From: Tepidiformaceae bacterium
Lineage (GTDB): Bacteria > Chloroflexota > Dehalococcoidia > Tepidiformales > Tepidiformaceae
DNA length: 64,000 bases
Assembly (NCBI GenBank): GCA_958295975.1
Contig: OY282446.1
Span: 248,001 to 312,000 of the forward strand
Direction: 5' to 3'
Shown here: in pieces, positions 41,759 through 50,725 of the stretch
How the letters are laid out: the number at the start of each line of letters is the position of its first letter
How positions within the stretch are numbered: position 1 is the stretch's first letter
Notes under the pieces: generated by a model
What the model saw: only the letters and a program-made list of their open reading frames with translations
Told to the model about the DNA's origin: nothing
The model's database searches: none
Translations under genes and position numbers: made by a program

Positions 41759-42226
41759 CTACCCGAAGAGGACGGCGTCGATGCCCCAGGTGCCGCCCGC
41801 GCCCGTGACGAAGAGGACGACGGCGATGAGCAGCATCATCAGGTTCTGCCCCTGCTCGCCCTGGTCACGCAGGCCCGCGAGCAGCAGGTAGTTGAGGTTG
41901 AGGAAGGCGGCCAGCGCCAGCCCCGCGAACGCGAGGAAGCCGAAGGCGATGCTCACGCCCGCCGCGAATTCGCCCAGCACCACCAGCCAGGAGGTGACGA
42001 CCCAGGCGCGTTCGCTTCGCAGGGAGGTGGCGCGCAGGAGGCGGGCGTAGGCGGGCAGGGGATGATCCGCGGCGAGGCCCTCGACCCAGCCGCGCGCGTC
42101 GCCGCGCAGGAAGCCGCGCAGGTCCTTGTGGCGCACGCTTTCCAGCCACCAGAGGCCCAGCCCCACGCGCAGCAGCGCGAGCCACTCCTCCTTCGTCAGC
42201 CAGCCGAAGACGTCCAGCGGTTCCAC
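41759..42226 (-). CDS. DoxX family membrane protein
   Basis: A 155-residue protein with four predicted transmembrane helices and DoxX/TQO small-subunit features. It contains EEWLALLRVGLGLWWLESVRHKD near the N-terminus. WVVTSWLVVLGEFAAGVSIAFGFLAFAGLALAAFLNLNYLL and QGQNLMMLLIAVVLFVTGAGGTWGIDAVL follow. DoxX proteins are linked to thiosulfate:quinone reduction or redox stress, but most are uncharacterised. GTG 42226 has a TAGCGT box 8 nt upstream, so it looks leaderless. It is divergent from orn. Confidence 0.85.
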   Translation of the reverse strand: MEPLDVFGWLTKEEWLALLRVGLGLWWLESVRHKDLRGFLRGDARGWVEGLAADHPLPAYARLLRATSLRSERAWVVTSWLVVLGEFAAGVSIAFGFLAFAGLALAAFLNLNYLLLAGLRDQGEQGQNLMMLLIAVVLFVTGAGGTWGIDAVLFG

Positions 42227-42234
42227 GGCGGCCC

Positions 42235-42268
42235 ACGCTACGCCCGTGCGCGCCGTTCGCGCTACCAT
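42235..42268. promoter_or_regulatory. Divergent -10 boxes for doxX-like gene and orn
   Basis: TAGCGT on the minus strand (42240-42235) lies 8 nt before GTG 42226. TACCAT on the plus strand (42263-42268) lies 6 nt before ATG 42275. Both genes appear leaderless and share about 50 bp of intergenic DNA. Confidence 0.5.
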
Positions 42269-42274
42269 CCGGCC

Positions 42275-42835
42275 ATGCCGGGGGAAACGCGCGCGCCGCT
42301 GGTCTGGATCGACATGGAGATGACGGGGCTCGACGCGGAGCGCCACCGCATCCTCGAGGTGGCGGCGGTCGTCACCGACGCCGGGCTGCGCGAGCTGGAC
42401 GATGGCCTCGACCTCGTCGTGCGCCAGCCGGAGGAGGCGCTGGCGGAGATGGACGAGTGGTGCGTGCGGCAACACGGGGCGTCGGGGCTGACGGCGGCGG
42501 TGCGCGCCTCGCGCACGGGCCCCGAGGAGGCGCAGGCGCTCCTGCTCGCCTACCTGCGGCGGCACACGGCGGAGGGGCGGTCGCCCCTGTGCGGGAACTC
42601 CGTGGGCCACGACCGCCGCTTCCTCGAGCGCTGGATGCCCGCCGTCAACGCCCACCTGCACTACCGCGTGATCGACGTGTCCAGCGTGAAGGAGCTGGCG
42701 CTGCGCTGGTATCCGGGGCTGGAGCGCTTCCCCAAGGGCGAGGCCCACCGCGCGCGCGACGACATCCGCGAGTCGATCGCGGAGCTGCGCCACTACCGCG
42801 CGCGCATCTTCCGCGAGCGCGTGGCGGAGGGCTGA
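42275..42835 (+). CDS. orn: Oligoribonuclease
   Basis: This 186-residue DEDDh 3'-5' exonuclease degrades di- to pentaribonucleotides. It has VWIDMEMTGLDAERHRILEVAAVVTD (first DE pair), CGNSVGHDRRFLERWMPAVNAHLHYRVIDVSSVKEL and AHRARDDIRESIAELRHYR (the His/Asp pair). The spacing and length are those of Orn. ATG 42275 is fixed by a TACCAT box 6 nt upstream and by the family N-terminus. Confidence 0.96.
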   Translation: MPGETRAPLVWIDMEMTGLDAERHRILEVAAVVTDAGLRELDDGLDLVVRQPEEALAEMDEWCVRQHGASGLTAAVRASRTGPEEAQALLLAYLRRHTAEGRSPLCGNSVGHDRRFLERWMPAVNAHLHYRVIDVSSVKELALRWYPGLERFPKGEAHRARDDIRESIAELRHYRARIFRERVAEG

Positions 42836-42850
42836 GCGGGCGGCGCGTGC

Positions 42851-42856
42851 TAGACT
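42851..42856 (+). promoter_or_regulatory. TAGACT -10 box for the amidohydrolase gene
   Basis: The box lies 25 nt before ATG 42882. No clear Shine-Dalgarno is visible. Confidence 0.4.
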
Positions 42857-42881
42857 GTGCCGCACGCGCCGGCGGTTCACG

Positions 42882-43763
42882 ATGAAGATCTTCGACGTTC
42901 ACATCCACTTCCCGCGCAACTGGGAGCAGCCCGACGAGGACCCCGCGCCCCTGATCGAGCGGCTCGCCGAGGTGGCGTCCGCGGCGGGCGTGACGAAGGG
43001 CTGCGTGCTCACGGGCGGGCGCTTCGGCCCGGGCCACGAGCGCGGCGTGGAGATTCTGCGCCAGTACCCCGACCTGTTCGTGCCCGTGGCCGTCATCGAG
43101 CCCGAGGAGACGGGGCGCGAGGAGGTGGAGGAGCTGCACGCCATGGGCTACCGCGGGCTGAAGCTGATCGGCGTGGCGCGCCCCTACGACGAGCCCGACT
43201 ACCTGCCCGCCTACGCGGCGGCGGAGCGGCTGGGGATGCCGGTGCTCTTCCACATGGGCGTCATCGGCGGCGGCATCGACTACGCGGTGACGCACCCGCG
43301 GCGCGATCCGCGGGCGGCGGCCATGCTGCGGCGCATGACGGCCATGCGCGACCGCTGGCCGCTGCGCGACGTGACCGCCACGCGCATGTCACCCCTGCAT
43401 CTGGACACCATCGCGCAGCGCTTCCCCGACCTGCGCGTGATCGGCGCGCACCTGGGCAACCAGGGCAACTACGAGTACGCCACCTCCGTGGCCCGCTGGC
43501 GCCCGAACGTGCTGTTCGACATGAGCGGCGGCGAGACGATCGAGCGGCACGCCGAGGAGCTCGGCCTGATCGGGCGCGAGATCGGCATCGAGAAGCTGGT
43601 CTTCGGCTCCGACTGCGGCATGGACGACATCCGCGAGCACATCGACCGCTTCGAGGCCATCTACGACCGCCTCGGCCTCTCCGAAGCGGAGCGCGAGCGG
43701 CTCTGGTGGCGGAACGCCGCCGAACTCTACGGGTTCGAGGAACCCGCGCTCGCGGAGGAGTAG
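42882..43763 (+). CDS. Amidohydrolase-2 family metal-dependent hydrolase
   Basis: This is a 293-residue TIM-barrel protein of the amidohydrolase-2/ACMSD group. Metal ligands are visible in MKIFDVHIHFP (HxH), PVLFHMGVI (His), RVIGAHLGNQG (His) and VFGSDCGMD (Asp). KGCVLTGGRFGP and GYRGLKLIGVARPYDEPDYLPAYAAAERLGMP are typical. These enzymes decarboxylate or hydrolyse ring-derived or lactone substrates; the specific substrate is unknown. Confidence 0.87.
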   Translation: MKIFDVHIHFPRNWEQPDEDPAPLIERLAEVASAAGVTKGCVLTGGRFGPGHERGVEILRQYPDLFVPVAVIEPEETGREEVEELHAMGYRGLKLIGVARPYDEPDYLPAYAAAERLGMPVLFHMGVIGGGIDYAVTHPRRDPRAAAMLRRMTAMRDRWPLRDVTATRMSPLHLDTIAQRFPDLRVIGAHLGNQGNYEYATSVARWRPNVLFDMSGGETIERHAEELGLIGREIGIEKLVFGSDCGMDDIREHIDRFEAIYDRLGLSEAERERLWWRNAAELYGFEEPALAEE

Positions 43764-43803
43764 GACGCTGACGGCGGAGGCCCGCGCGGAACGCCCCCGC
43801 CCC

Positions 43804-44562
43804 GTGACGGGCGCGGCCATGCGCGCCGTGCTGCTCGGCCTGCTGGCCATGGCGGGGCTGACCGCCTTCCTCGCCATCCGCCCCGAACAGCCCTGGATCC
43901 TGGCCCTCACGGCGCTGGTCGCGGGGGCGGGCGCGGAGGCGGCGGTGCGCTCCCACCCGCGCTGGGAGGGCGGCGTCGCCGCGGCCCTCAGCTACGCCCT
44001 GCTGCCCGCGCTGGCGGCGGCGGGCGCGGGCCTCTTCATCGACGCCGCCATCGACGGCTACGCGCGCGTCGTCGCGGGGCTGGCCGCGGGCGCCGCCACG
44101 GGCCTCATCCTCTACGGCGAATACCGCGCCGTGGACGCCGGGGCGCCCTTCTTCGGCGCGGCGCGGCTGGCCCTCGCCGCCGCCGCCTACCTGACGGCGC
44201 TGGCGCTCTTCACGGTGACCTTCGCGAGCGGCCTCGACCTGCCCGCGACGGCGGCGGCCACGGGGGCCATCGGCTTCGCCCTCGCCTTCGACCTGCTGCG
44301 CGAAAGCCGCGGGCGGGGCGCATCCTCGCTGCTGGCGGCCATCGCCGTCGGCGTCTCCCTCGCCGAGCTGCGCCTCGCCCTCTACTTCTTCCCGCTGGAC
44401 GACCTGCTCACGGGGGCGCTGCTGATCATCGGCTTCTACGTGGCCACCGGCGTCGTCCACCACCTGCTCGACGAGGACCTCGACCGCGCCACGCTGGCCG
44501 AATACGCCGTGGTGGCCTCGGTCAGCGCCGCCGTGGTCGTCGTCGCGCGCCTCTACGTCTAG
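43804..44562 (+). CDS. Polytopic membrane protein of unknown function
   Basis: A 252-residue protein with about seven hydrophobic segments (for example AVLLGLLAMAGLTAFLAI, ALSYALLPALAAAGAGLFI and LTGALLIIGFYVATGVVHHLLDE). A conserved-looking HHLLDEDLDR segment lies near the C-terminus. No transporter or enzyme motif is recognised. The start could be GTG 43804 or ATG 43819. It ends with TAG directly before the exonuclease III ATG, suggesting a shared transcript. Confidence 0.7.
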   Translation: MTGAAMRAVLLGLLAMAGLTAFLAIRPEQPWILALTALVAGAGAEAAVRSHPRWEGGVAAALSYALLPALAAAGAGLFIDAAIDGYARVVAGLAAGAATGLILYGEYRAVDAGAPFFGAARLALAAAAYLTALALFTVTFASGLDLPATAAATGAIGFALAFDLLRESRGRGASSLLAAIAVGVSLAELRLALYFFPLDDLLTGALLIIGFYVATGVVHHLLDEDLDRATLAEYAVVASVSAAVVVVARLYV

Positions 44563-45336
44563 ATGGCGGCGCTGCGCATCTGCTCGTGGAACGTGAACGG
44601 CCTGCGCGCCACCCTGCGCGCGGGCGCCTTCCAGGCGTGGCTGGCCGAAAGCGCGCCCGACGTCGCCGGGCTGCAGGAGGTGAAGGCGCGCCCCGAACAG
44701 GTCGCCGAGCGGCCCTGGCTGGAGGCGGGCCATGAGGCCGTCTGGCACGCGGGCGAGGAGGCGGGCTACAGCGGCGCCCTGCTGCTCTCCAAACGCGCCC
44801 CCGCCACCGTCCGCTTCGGGCTGGACCGCCCCGAATACGCGCGCGAGGGCCGCGTCATCGAGGCCGACTACGGCGACTTCACGCTGCTCGCCTCCTACTT
44901 CCCCAACGCCGGACGCAAGCTGCAACGGCTCGAGTTCAAGCTGGGCTACTACGAGGCCTTCCTCGCCCGCATCCTCGCCCTGCGCGCGGAGGGCCGCCCC
45001 GTCGTCTTCATGGGCGACCTCAACGTGGCCCACCGCGCCATCGACGTGGCCCGCCCCAACGAGAAGGAGACGGGCTTCCTGCCGGTCGAGCGCGAGTGGC
45101 TGGACCGCGTCGTCGCCAGCGGCTTCGTGGACACCTTCCGCGCGCTCCATCCCGACGAGGAGGGGGCCTACAGCTACTGGGACGCCTGGCGGCGGCGGCG
45201 CGAGCGCAACGTGGGCTGGCGCATCGACTACGTGTTCGTGAGCGAGGACCTTTTGCCCGCCGTGCGGAGCGCCTTCATCGAGCGCGAGGTGCCGGGCTCG
45301 GACCACTGCCCGGTGGGCATCGAGCTGGCGCTGTAG
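44563..45336 (+). CDS. xthA: Exodeoxyribonuclease III
   Basis: This 257-residue AP endonuclease/3'-5' exonuclease acts in base-excision repair. It shows LRICSWNVNGLRATLRAG (catalytic Asn), DVAGLQEVKA (metal Glu), TLLASYFPNA, VFMGDLNVAHRAIDVARP (Asp/Asn) and GWRIDYVFVSEDL. SDHCPVGIEL at the end carries the catalytic Asp-His. ATG 44563 immediately follows the stop of the membrane protein gene. Confidence 0.96.
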   Translation: MAALRICSWNVNGLRATLRAGAFQAWLAESAPDVAGLQEVKARPEQVAERPWLEAGHEAVWHAGEEAGYSGALLLSKRAPATVRFGLDRPEYAREGRVIEADYGDFTLLASYFPNAGRKLQRLEFKLGYYEAFLARILALRAEGRPVVFMGDLNVAHRAIDVARPNEKETGFLPVEREWLDRVVASGFVDTFRALHPDEEGAYSYWDAWRRRRERNVGWRIDYVFVSEDLLPAVRSAFIEREVPGSDHCPVGIELAL

Positions 45337-45341
45337 GGTTG

Positions 45342-47743
45342 CTACTCGATCTCGATGAAGCCGATGATGCTGGCCCAGAGCCCCTCGCCGACGACCTCGC
45401 CATCGAGCAGGACGCGGCAGGGTTGCGTACGGTCGTCGGGGCACTCGACGCGGGCGCGTGGCCCCGGATGGAAGCGGGCAAGGTACTCCTCGCTGTCCAT
45501 GACCTCGATTTCCCCCGTGGGAACGTGGAGCACTGATATTTCCGCGCTCCCCGCCTCGCTGCGAAGCTCAACAAAGTCGAAGCGGTTACGATGGTCGCTC
45601 GACCACGCAAACTGAACAGAAGATGCCCATGTCCAATTATGTTCAGAAGGATGAACGGCCTCCTCAATCGTCCAGAGTGCGCTTCCAGTCGAAATTTCAA
45701 CAATGGACAGGCCATTATATAAATAACGGAAATCAGGAGAATTTGCGCGACCACTCCTCACATAAAGTTCAGTGAAGTTTCCAGTAAGGTCAATCTTTCC
45801 TACCAGATCATAGCATCCTCCTTCTCCTCCAGCTTCAACCAAGAGAGCATTTGCCAATGTCCACTGATCAATATAGAGTGTCTTATGTCCAGAAAAAGAC
45901 TATCGATTGGAATTTGCGCTTTATCAATGCGAATGATTTCTTTTCCAGAAAGAATATCAAACACTACTGTAGGGCGATCAGGTGCCCAGAATCCTGCCCA
46001 GTCCACGGCAACAAAAGTGCCATCATGTGAGATCTGAACATCAAACCAGTTACCAACGTCACCAAGAATGGTTTTTCGGTGGTTTTGAATTACATTCACA
46101 TAGTCGATAGTTCTGTCCCATTCCCAAGTAATGAATCCATCTCGCACTACTTCGATTTCTCCAAATGCATGAAAGGGATGATAGAGTTGAACAGCGAGAT
46201 CGTACTTCCATGTCTTCTTTGTCCCTTCATCGTACATTCTCAGATTCTTGCGTTCGTACAAGCGATTAGAACCGTATTCGTCGACAGTATGTCCAGTTTC
46301 TCCTTGCGTGGACCAGACAAGTATCGGCCCGACCAAGCTGTCACGGGCAGGCAGGGCGGGAACATCCGGCTGCCGCCAGCGCTTGACAGGCGTAATCCCG
46401 CGCAGGGCGATGGGAGCATCCTCCACAACGCCAATCGCGCGGATGTCCACGCCATGCCATGAGAATTCCTCGCCGTAGAGCAGAAGGCAGGGAGGGGGTT
46501 CCGGTCGGGATTCAGACCACCATCCCCAGTCGCACTCCGAGCGTAGACCCTCACGCTGGATGGAATGCCATTCGGCGCGTGAGAGCGCGCGATGCTCGCC
46601 CGTGGAAACATCGAGAATCCTCGGTTCCAGTATCCCGTAGAATTCCTCGTCCCACCAGACGTTTGTTCCGTATTCCCAGTCCGGGAGTATGAGCTGGTAT
46701 TGGTTGCGATATGTCCCCGATCCGGAAGTGACCTCGAAATACAGGTAGCGGTCGGGGGGCGAGCGCCATCCAGTCCCGTACCATCCAGTGCCCCCCGTGC
46801 CCATCGTTCCCACCTCATACGGGGCGAGCGATGGATGGTTCTCCGGCGCCACGGTCGCCAGCACCGCCTCACTCCGAACATCGACCACCTCGAAGCCTTC
46901 CCCCGCGAACCCCCGGGAGTTCGGCGGTTCTGTGAAGCGCACGGCACGGCGAAGGTCTGGCGAAGGCAGCCAGGTTTCCGGCAGCTCGCGCTGCGTGCCG
47001 TCGAGCGATACGAGCACCGTCTGCACCGTCTCGCCCAGCTGCTCGGCGGTGACGGTCAGCGAATCCCCGTCCGCGTGCCAGTTCCCCAGGCGCAGGGTGG
47101 TGGGGACGCGCAACAGCTCCTCGCCGGTGGCGACGTCCAGCACGAGCAGGGTTTCTCCGTAGCGGAGCGCCACTTTCGCGCCGTCGGGGGAGGCCTTCAG
47201 CTCCACCGCCCCGTCGTAATCGGCTTCGAAGAGCACCGCCTCGGTGTAGCCGTTGAGGCCCACGCGCCGGAGCTGCCCCTCGGTCCAGACGATGAGGCGC
47301 GTGCCCGCCAGCTCGACGGAGCGACGCCGCGGAGCGTCCACCGCGTCCTGATAGTCGAAGGCGGCCCAGTACGTGTCCGCGCCGAGGTCGTAGACGTACA
47401 CGCGCCGCGTCTCCATCGGCTGCCCGCCGTCCTCCGCCCACGTGATTGCGCCGATCCGGTCCGAGAACACGATGAGCGGACCCGTCACGGCCACGGCCGG
47501 CCCGGTCGGCGTCGGGAAGGGCGTGGGCGTGGGCTCCGGCGTGGGCGTCGGCGCTGCCGTGGGCGTGGGCCTGGGCGCAGGAGTTGGCGTCCGGGCCGGC
47601 GTGGACGGGGGCGGAGCGGTGGGCGTCGGCGTGCCCGCAGGCGTGGGCGTCGCGGTCGGGAGGGGCGCGGGGAGTTCGCCGCCGCCACACGCCAGCGCCA
47701 GCGCCAGCATTGCCACCAGCGCCAGCGCCCAGCGGAGTCCCAT
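45342..47743 (-). pseudogene. Beta-propeller-like lipoprotein with a frameshift
   Basis: An exported lipoprotein gene read in two frames. From ATG 47743 it encodes the signal peptide and lipobox LALALAC. A linker of about 60 residues rich in TPTP and APTP follows, then a beta-rich region with repeats like VALRYGETLLVLDVATGEELL (propeller-like). That frame stops at 45800. The sensible continuation (SGHKTLYIDQWTLANALLVEAGGEGGCYDL ... GEVVGEGLWASIIGFIEIE, to 45342) is in another frame. The second frame is closed just upstream of an A5 run at 45893-45897 (T5 in the coding strand). One inserted base there would restore a product of about 800 residues. It may be a real pseudogene, a switchable site or an assembly error. 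The 3' half is clearly more AT-rich than its neighbours. Confidence 0.7.
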
Positions 47744-47807
47744 GCCCGCAGTCTACGCCCGCAGCGCGAGCGCAACGGCGGGATCGTGTACGCTTGGGGC
47801 GCCGGAT

Positions 47808-47884
47808 CGGGACGTGGCGCAGCCTGGTAGCGCACTTGACTGGGGGTCAAGAGGTCGCTGGTTCAAATCCAGTCGTCCCGACCA
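47808..47884 (+). tRNA. tRNA-Pro (anticodon GGG)
   Basis: A complete cloverleaf of 77 nt including an encoded CCA. The acceptor stem CGGGACG pairs with CGTCCCG. The D arm GCGC/GCGC encloses AGCCTGGTA. The anticodon stem CTTGA/TCAAG has loop CTGGGGG, anticodon GGG. The T arm has loop TTCAAAT. Discriminator A precedes CCA. A TACGCT box (47789-47794) sits 13 nt upstream. Confidence 0.95.
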
Positions 47885-47893
47885 GCCTCCCCC

Positions 47894-48763
47894 CTACAGC
47901 CCCAGCGATTCCGCCGTGCGCTCGATGAAGGCCACCGCCTCGTCGAGCGCCGCCGCCTCGTCGTCCGCGGGCTGCATGAGGCCGCGCGGCATGGGCACGA
48001 GGCGGTGCACGCCCGCCTCCGCGAAGCGCTCGACGGCCTCGCGGTCGAGGCGTCCGCGCGGCGTGATCGTGATCTCCAGCGGGCCGAGCGCGTCCGGACG
48101 CGCGACCTCGCCCGCGGCCCGTTCGAGGGCGCGCACGGCCTCCGCCGCGCCTTCGGCGTCGAGCATGAAGCCGTACCAGCCGTCGCCCTGGCGCACGGCG
48201 CGCCGGAAGGCCGCGGGCGAGCCGCCGCCGATGACGATGGGCGGATGCGGGCGCTGCAGCGGCTGCGGGCGCGACTGGATGCCCGCGAAGGAGGTGAAGC
48301 GCCCGGCGAAGGCGGGGGCGTCCTGCGTCCACAGCGCGCGGATGGCCTCAATGTGCTCGGACGTGCGCGCGCCGCGCTCCGCGTAGGGCACGCCGATGGC
48401 CTCGAATTCGCCGGGCACGTAGCCCACGCCCACGCCGAGGATGAGCCGCCCGCCGGAGAGCACGTCGATGCCCGCCAGCTCCTTGGCCAGCACCACGGGG
48501 TTGCGCTGCGGCAGCAGGATGATGCCGCTGGCCAGGCGGATGCGCTCCGTCGCGCCCGCCAGGAAGGCCAGCGCCGCCACCGTGTCCACGATGCGCGTGC
48601 GCGGGTCCAGCGGCGAGGGCGGGGCCTGCGGGTCGATGGCGACCACGTGCTCGCCCGTCCACAGCGACTCGAAGCCGGCCCCCTCGGCGGCGCGCGCCAC
48701 GCGCAGGATGGCCTCGCGCCGCGACAGCAGCCCCGCGTTGATGCCGTAGAACCCGATCTTCAT
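47894..48763 (-). CDS. LLM class F420-dependent oxidoreductase
   Basis: This 289-residue luciferase-like TIM-barrel protein probably uses F420 (TIGR03619-like). Evidence is MKIGFYGINAGL, ARAAEGAGFESLWTGEHVV, ATERIRLASGIILLPQRNPVVLAKELAGIDVLSGGRLILGVGVGY, ERGARTSEHIEAIRALWT and PPIVIGGGSPAAFRRAVRQGDGWYGF. The substrate is unknown. ATG 48763 follows GGGGAGG, with a TATCAT box at 48798-48793. It is divergent from the nitroreductase gene. Confidence 0.9.
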   Translation of the reverse strand: MKIGFYGINAGLLSRREAILRVARAAEGAGFESLWTGEHVVAIDPQAPPSPLDPRTRIVDTVAALAFLAGATERIRLASGIILLPQRNPVVLAKELAGIDVLSGGRLILGVGVGYVPGEFEAIGVPYAERGARTSEHIEAIRALWTQDAPAFAGRFTSFAGIQSRPQPLQRPHPPIVIGGGSPAAFRRAVRQGDGWYGFMLDAEGAAEAVRALERAAGEVARPDALGPLEITITPRGRLDREAVERFAEAGVHRLVPMPRGLMQPADDEAAALDEAVAFIERTAESLGL

Positions 48764-48792
48764 GGCCAGCCTCCCCGTGCGGATGCCGCGCG

Positions 48793-48816
48793 ATGATACG
48801 CGCGGGCGGGTAGACT
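48793..48816. promoter_or_regulatory. Divergent -10 boxes for LLM oxidoreductase and nitroreductase
   Basis: TATCAT on the minus strand (48798-48793) serves the LLM gene. TAGACT on the plus strand (48811-48816) serves the nitroreductase gene, whose AGGAGG lies at 48838-48843. Confidence 0.5.
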
Positions 48817-48848
48817 CGCGGGCGCGGCGCACGCCGCAGGAGGCCCCC

Positions 48849-49532
48849 ATGCCCGAGATCGACGTGCTCGACGCCATCCACTCCACGCGCGCCCAGCGCT
48901 ACCTCAAGCCCGACCCCATCCCCGAGGAGACGCTGTGGGAGCTGCTCGACGCGGCCGTGCGCGGCCCCACCGGCGGCAACAACCAGGGCTGGGGCTGGAT
49001 CGTCATCCGCGACCCCGCCATCAAGCGCGAGATCGCGCACGTCTACGAGGACCGCCTCAAGCGCGCCTACGGCTACGAGCGCGTGAGCGACGAGGCGCTG
49101 GGCGCGGCCCGCATCACGCGCGGCGGCGTGCTGGAGGGCGACACCGGCATCGACGCGCGCAACCGCCGCGGCGTCATCCACCTCGCCGAGCATTTCGCGG
49201 AGGCGCCCGTCATCGTCGCGCCCGTGCTCACGGAGGCGGGGCTGGCGGAGGACACGCGGCACGCGGGCGCGGGCCTCGGCGCGTCCATCTACGGCGCGGT
49301 GCAGAACCTGATGCTGGCCGCGCGCGCCCACGGCCTCGGCTCCGTCTTCACCTGGAGGCTGGAGGAGGGGTCGGGCTTCAACGAGCTGCTGGGCCTGCCC
49401 GAGGCGGCGCGCGTCATGTGCCTCATCCCGCTGGGCGAGCTGGCGCGGGGCTCGTTCACGCAGCCGCGCCGCCGCCCGCTGGCGGAGGTGGTGCACTGGG
49501 ACCGCTGGGGCGAACGGCGCGAGCGGGGGTAG
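48849..49532 (+). CDS. Nitroreductase family protein
   Basis: This 227-residue FMN-dependent oxidoreductase starts with the family pattern DVLDAIHSTRAQRYLKPDPIPEETLWELLDAAVRGPTGGNNQGWGWIVI (Arg and Asn FMN contacts). Also present are GASIYGAVQNLMLAARAHGLGSVFTW and VMCLIPLGEL. Members reduce nitro compounds, quinones or enones with NAD(P)H; the substrate is not predictable. AGGAGG lies 5 nt before ATG 48849. Confidence 0.92.
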   Translation: MPEIDVLDAIHSTRAQRYLKPDPIPEETLWELLDAAVRGPTGGNNQGWGWIVIRDPAIKREIAHVYEDRLKRAYGYERVSDEALGAARITRGGVLEGDTGIDARNRRGVIHLAEHFAEAPVIVAPVLTEAGLAEDTRHAGAGLGASIYGAVQNLMLAARAHGLGSVFTWRLEEGSGFNELLGLPEAARVMCLIPLGELARGSFTQPRRRPLAEVVHWDRWGERRERG

Positions 49533-49570
49533 GCAGGGAAGAGGTACGCTTGACGCGCGGAGGAGCGCCA

Positions 49571-49870
49571 ATGACGACTGCGGAAACCGAACCCGATCTG
49601 GCCGCCGAGGCGCACGTCCTGCCCGACGTCCTCGCCGCGCAGGCGGACTGTCCGCGCCACCGCAGGCCGTGTCCGGGTTGCCAGCCGGAGACGGCGCGCG
49701 CGCGGCGGTTCGCGGCCAGCGGCGGGAGCGTGTGCGCCTGCGAGGACGATCCCTGCGCCTGCGGGCTGACCGCCTTCCTCGTGGCCGAGGGGGCGTCGGC
49801 CTTCGCCGCCATCGCGCTCATGCTCGCCGCCCGCAAGGTGTTCGTCGCCGCCGCGCCCGTCCGCCCGTGA
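49571..49870 (+). CDS. Small cysteine-rich protein with C-terminal membrane helix
   Basis: A 99-residue protein whose middle holds several cysteines: ADCPRHRRPCPGCQPE and VCACEDDPCACG. A hydrophobic helix follows (FAAIALMLAARKVFVAA). It may be a metal-binding membrane-attached protein; I do not recognise a family. A TACGCT box (49545-49550) and GGAGG lie upstream of ATG 49571. It overlaps the next gene by GTGA. Confidence 0.6.
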   Translation: MTTAETEPDLAAEAHVLPDVLAAQADCPRHRRPCPGCQPETARARRFAASGGSVCACEDDPCACGLTAFLVAEGASAFAAIALMLAARKVFVAAAPVRP

Positions 49871-50238
49871 GCGCTCCCGATGGCTGCCCCCGCTGCCGGG
49901 GCGCGGACCTCGACTACCGCCACGGCATGACGGACGCCGTTATCAGCGACTATTGCGCGGCCCTGTGCCTCGATTGCCTGCGCGCGATGATCGGCGATCA
50001 CGAGCGGGAGGCGGAGCGGCTCGCGACGGTGAGCGCTCCGCTGGTGGGCAGCTTCAACGCCACGCTCGGCGCGGTGGGCGTGCGGGCGACCGACGCCGAT
50101 GCTTTCGAGCGCGAGCGGACGGCCATTCTCGCGGAGTCCGCCCTGCGCGTCCGCGACGCCCTCGCCGACCTTCCCACGCCGCACCGGCGCATCGCCGACC
50201 TAGCGGGCGCGGAACTGCGGCGGCGCGGGCAGGGGTAG
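49867..50238 (+). CDS. Zinc-ribbon hypothetical protein
   Basis: A 123-residue protein with an N-terminal CPRC ... CAALCLDC cysteine pattern and a helical C-terminal half (REAERLATVSAPLVGSFNATLGAVG). The function is unknown. GTG 49867 overlaps the stop of the preceding cysteine-rich gene, so the two probably act together. Confidence 0.6.
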   Translation: MSAPDGCPRCRGADLDYRHGMTDAVISDYCAALCLDCLRAMIGDHEREAERLATVSAPLVGSFNATLGAVGVRATDADAFERERTAILAESALRVRDALADLPTPHRRIADLAGAELRRRGQG

Positions 50239-50264
50239 CAGGAGCCTGCCTGGCACCCCGCCCG

Positions 50265-50696
50265 CTAAATCCTCGGAACCTGATCCGGAGGGTCGGGAGC
50301 GCTAGGAGGTCGGGGCGGCGGCTGGAGAGCGGACGGACCGGCGCGTTCGTAATCATCCTGGAGAGAAGCGACCACATCGGCCAAGAGCCGTCGCGGCTCG
50401 ATCCCATTGGCATGATTGGCCTTCATCGCGGACCAGAGGAGCTGTGCGACGATAATCTGGCTCACCGCCGGGTTAGCGGGGGAGTCGCCAATCGCCCCCT
50501 CATCTTTCCAACCGGCGTCACGCATCATCTGAATCGCGCCCTCAGCGTCTTGCTCATGAGTAAGCACGCCCCTGATGAATTCCTGCGCGCGACGAATACG
50601 ATCACGGGCATGCTCACCACCCACCAGATGCCCGTGATACTGCTGGAAATGCTTCTCGGAGGTATAGAAGCACTCCGGGCAAACCCATTTCTCCAT
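50265..50696 (-). CDS. Small C2H2-like zinc-finger protein
   Basis: A 143-residue protein starting MEKWVCPECFYTSEKHFQQYHG, with Cys-Cys and His-His pairs spaced like a zinc finger. A helical region (AQEFIRGVLTHEQDAEGAIQMMRDAGW ... QIIVAQLLWSAMKANHANGI) and a proline-rich tail follow. No family is recognised. The Shine-Dalgarno AAAGGAGA precedes ATG 50696. The composition is less GC-rich than neighbouring housekeeping genes, suggesting acquisition. It may be transcribed with the upstream secreted protein gene (50726-52144). Confidence 0.6.
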   Translation of the reverse strand: MEKWVCPECFYTSEKHFQQYHGHLVGGEHARDRIRRAQEFIRGVLTHEQDAEGAIQMMRDAGWKDEGAIGDSPANPAVSQIIVAQLLWSAMKANHANGIEPRRLLADVVASLQDDYERAGPSALQPPPRPPSAPDPPDQVPRI

Positions 50697-50725
50697 CTCA
50701 GTCTCCTTTCCCAAGAATCTCAGCG

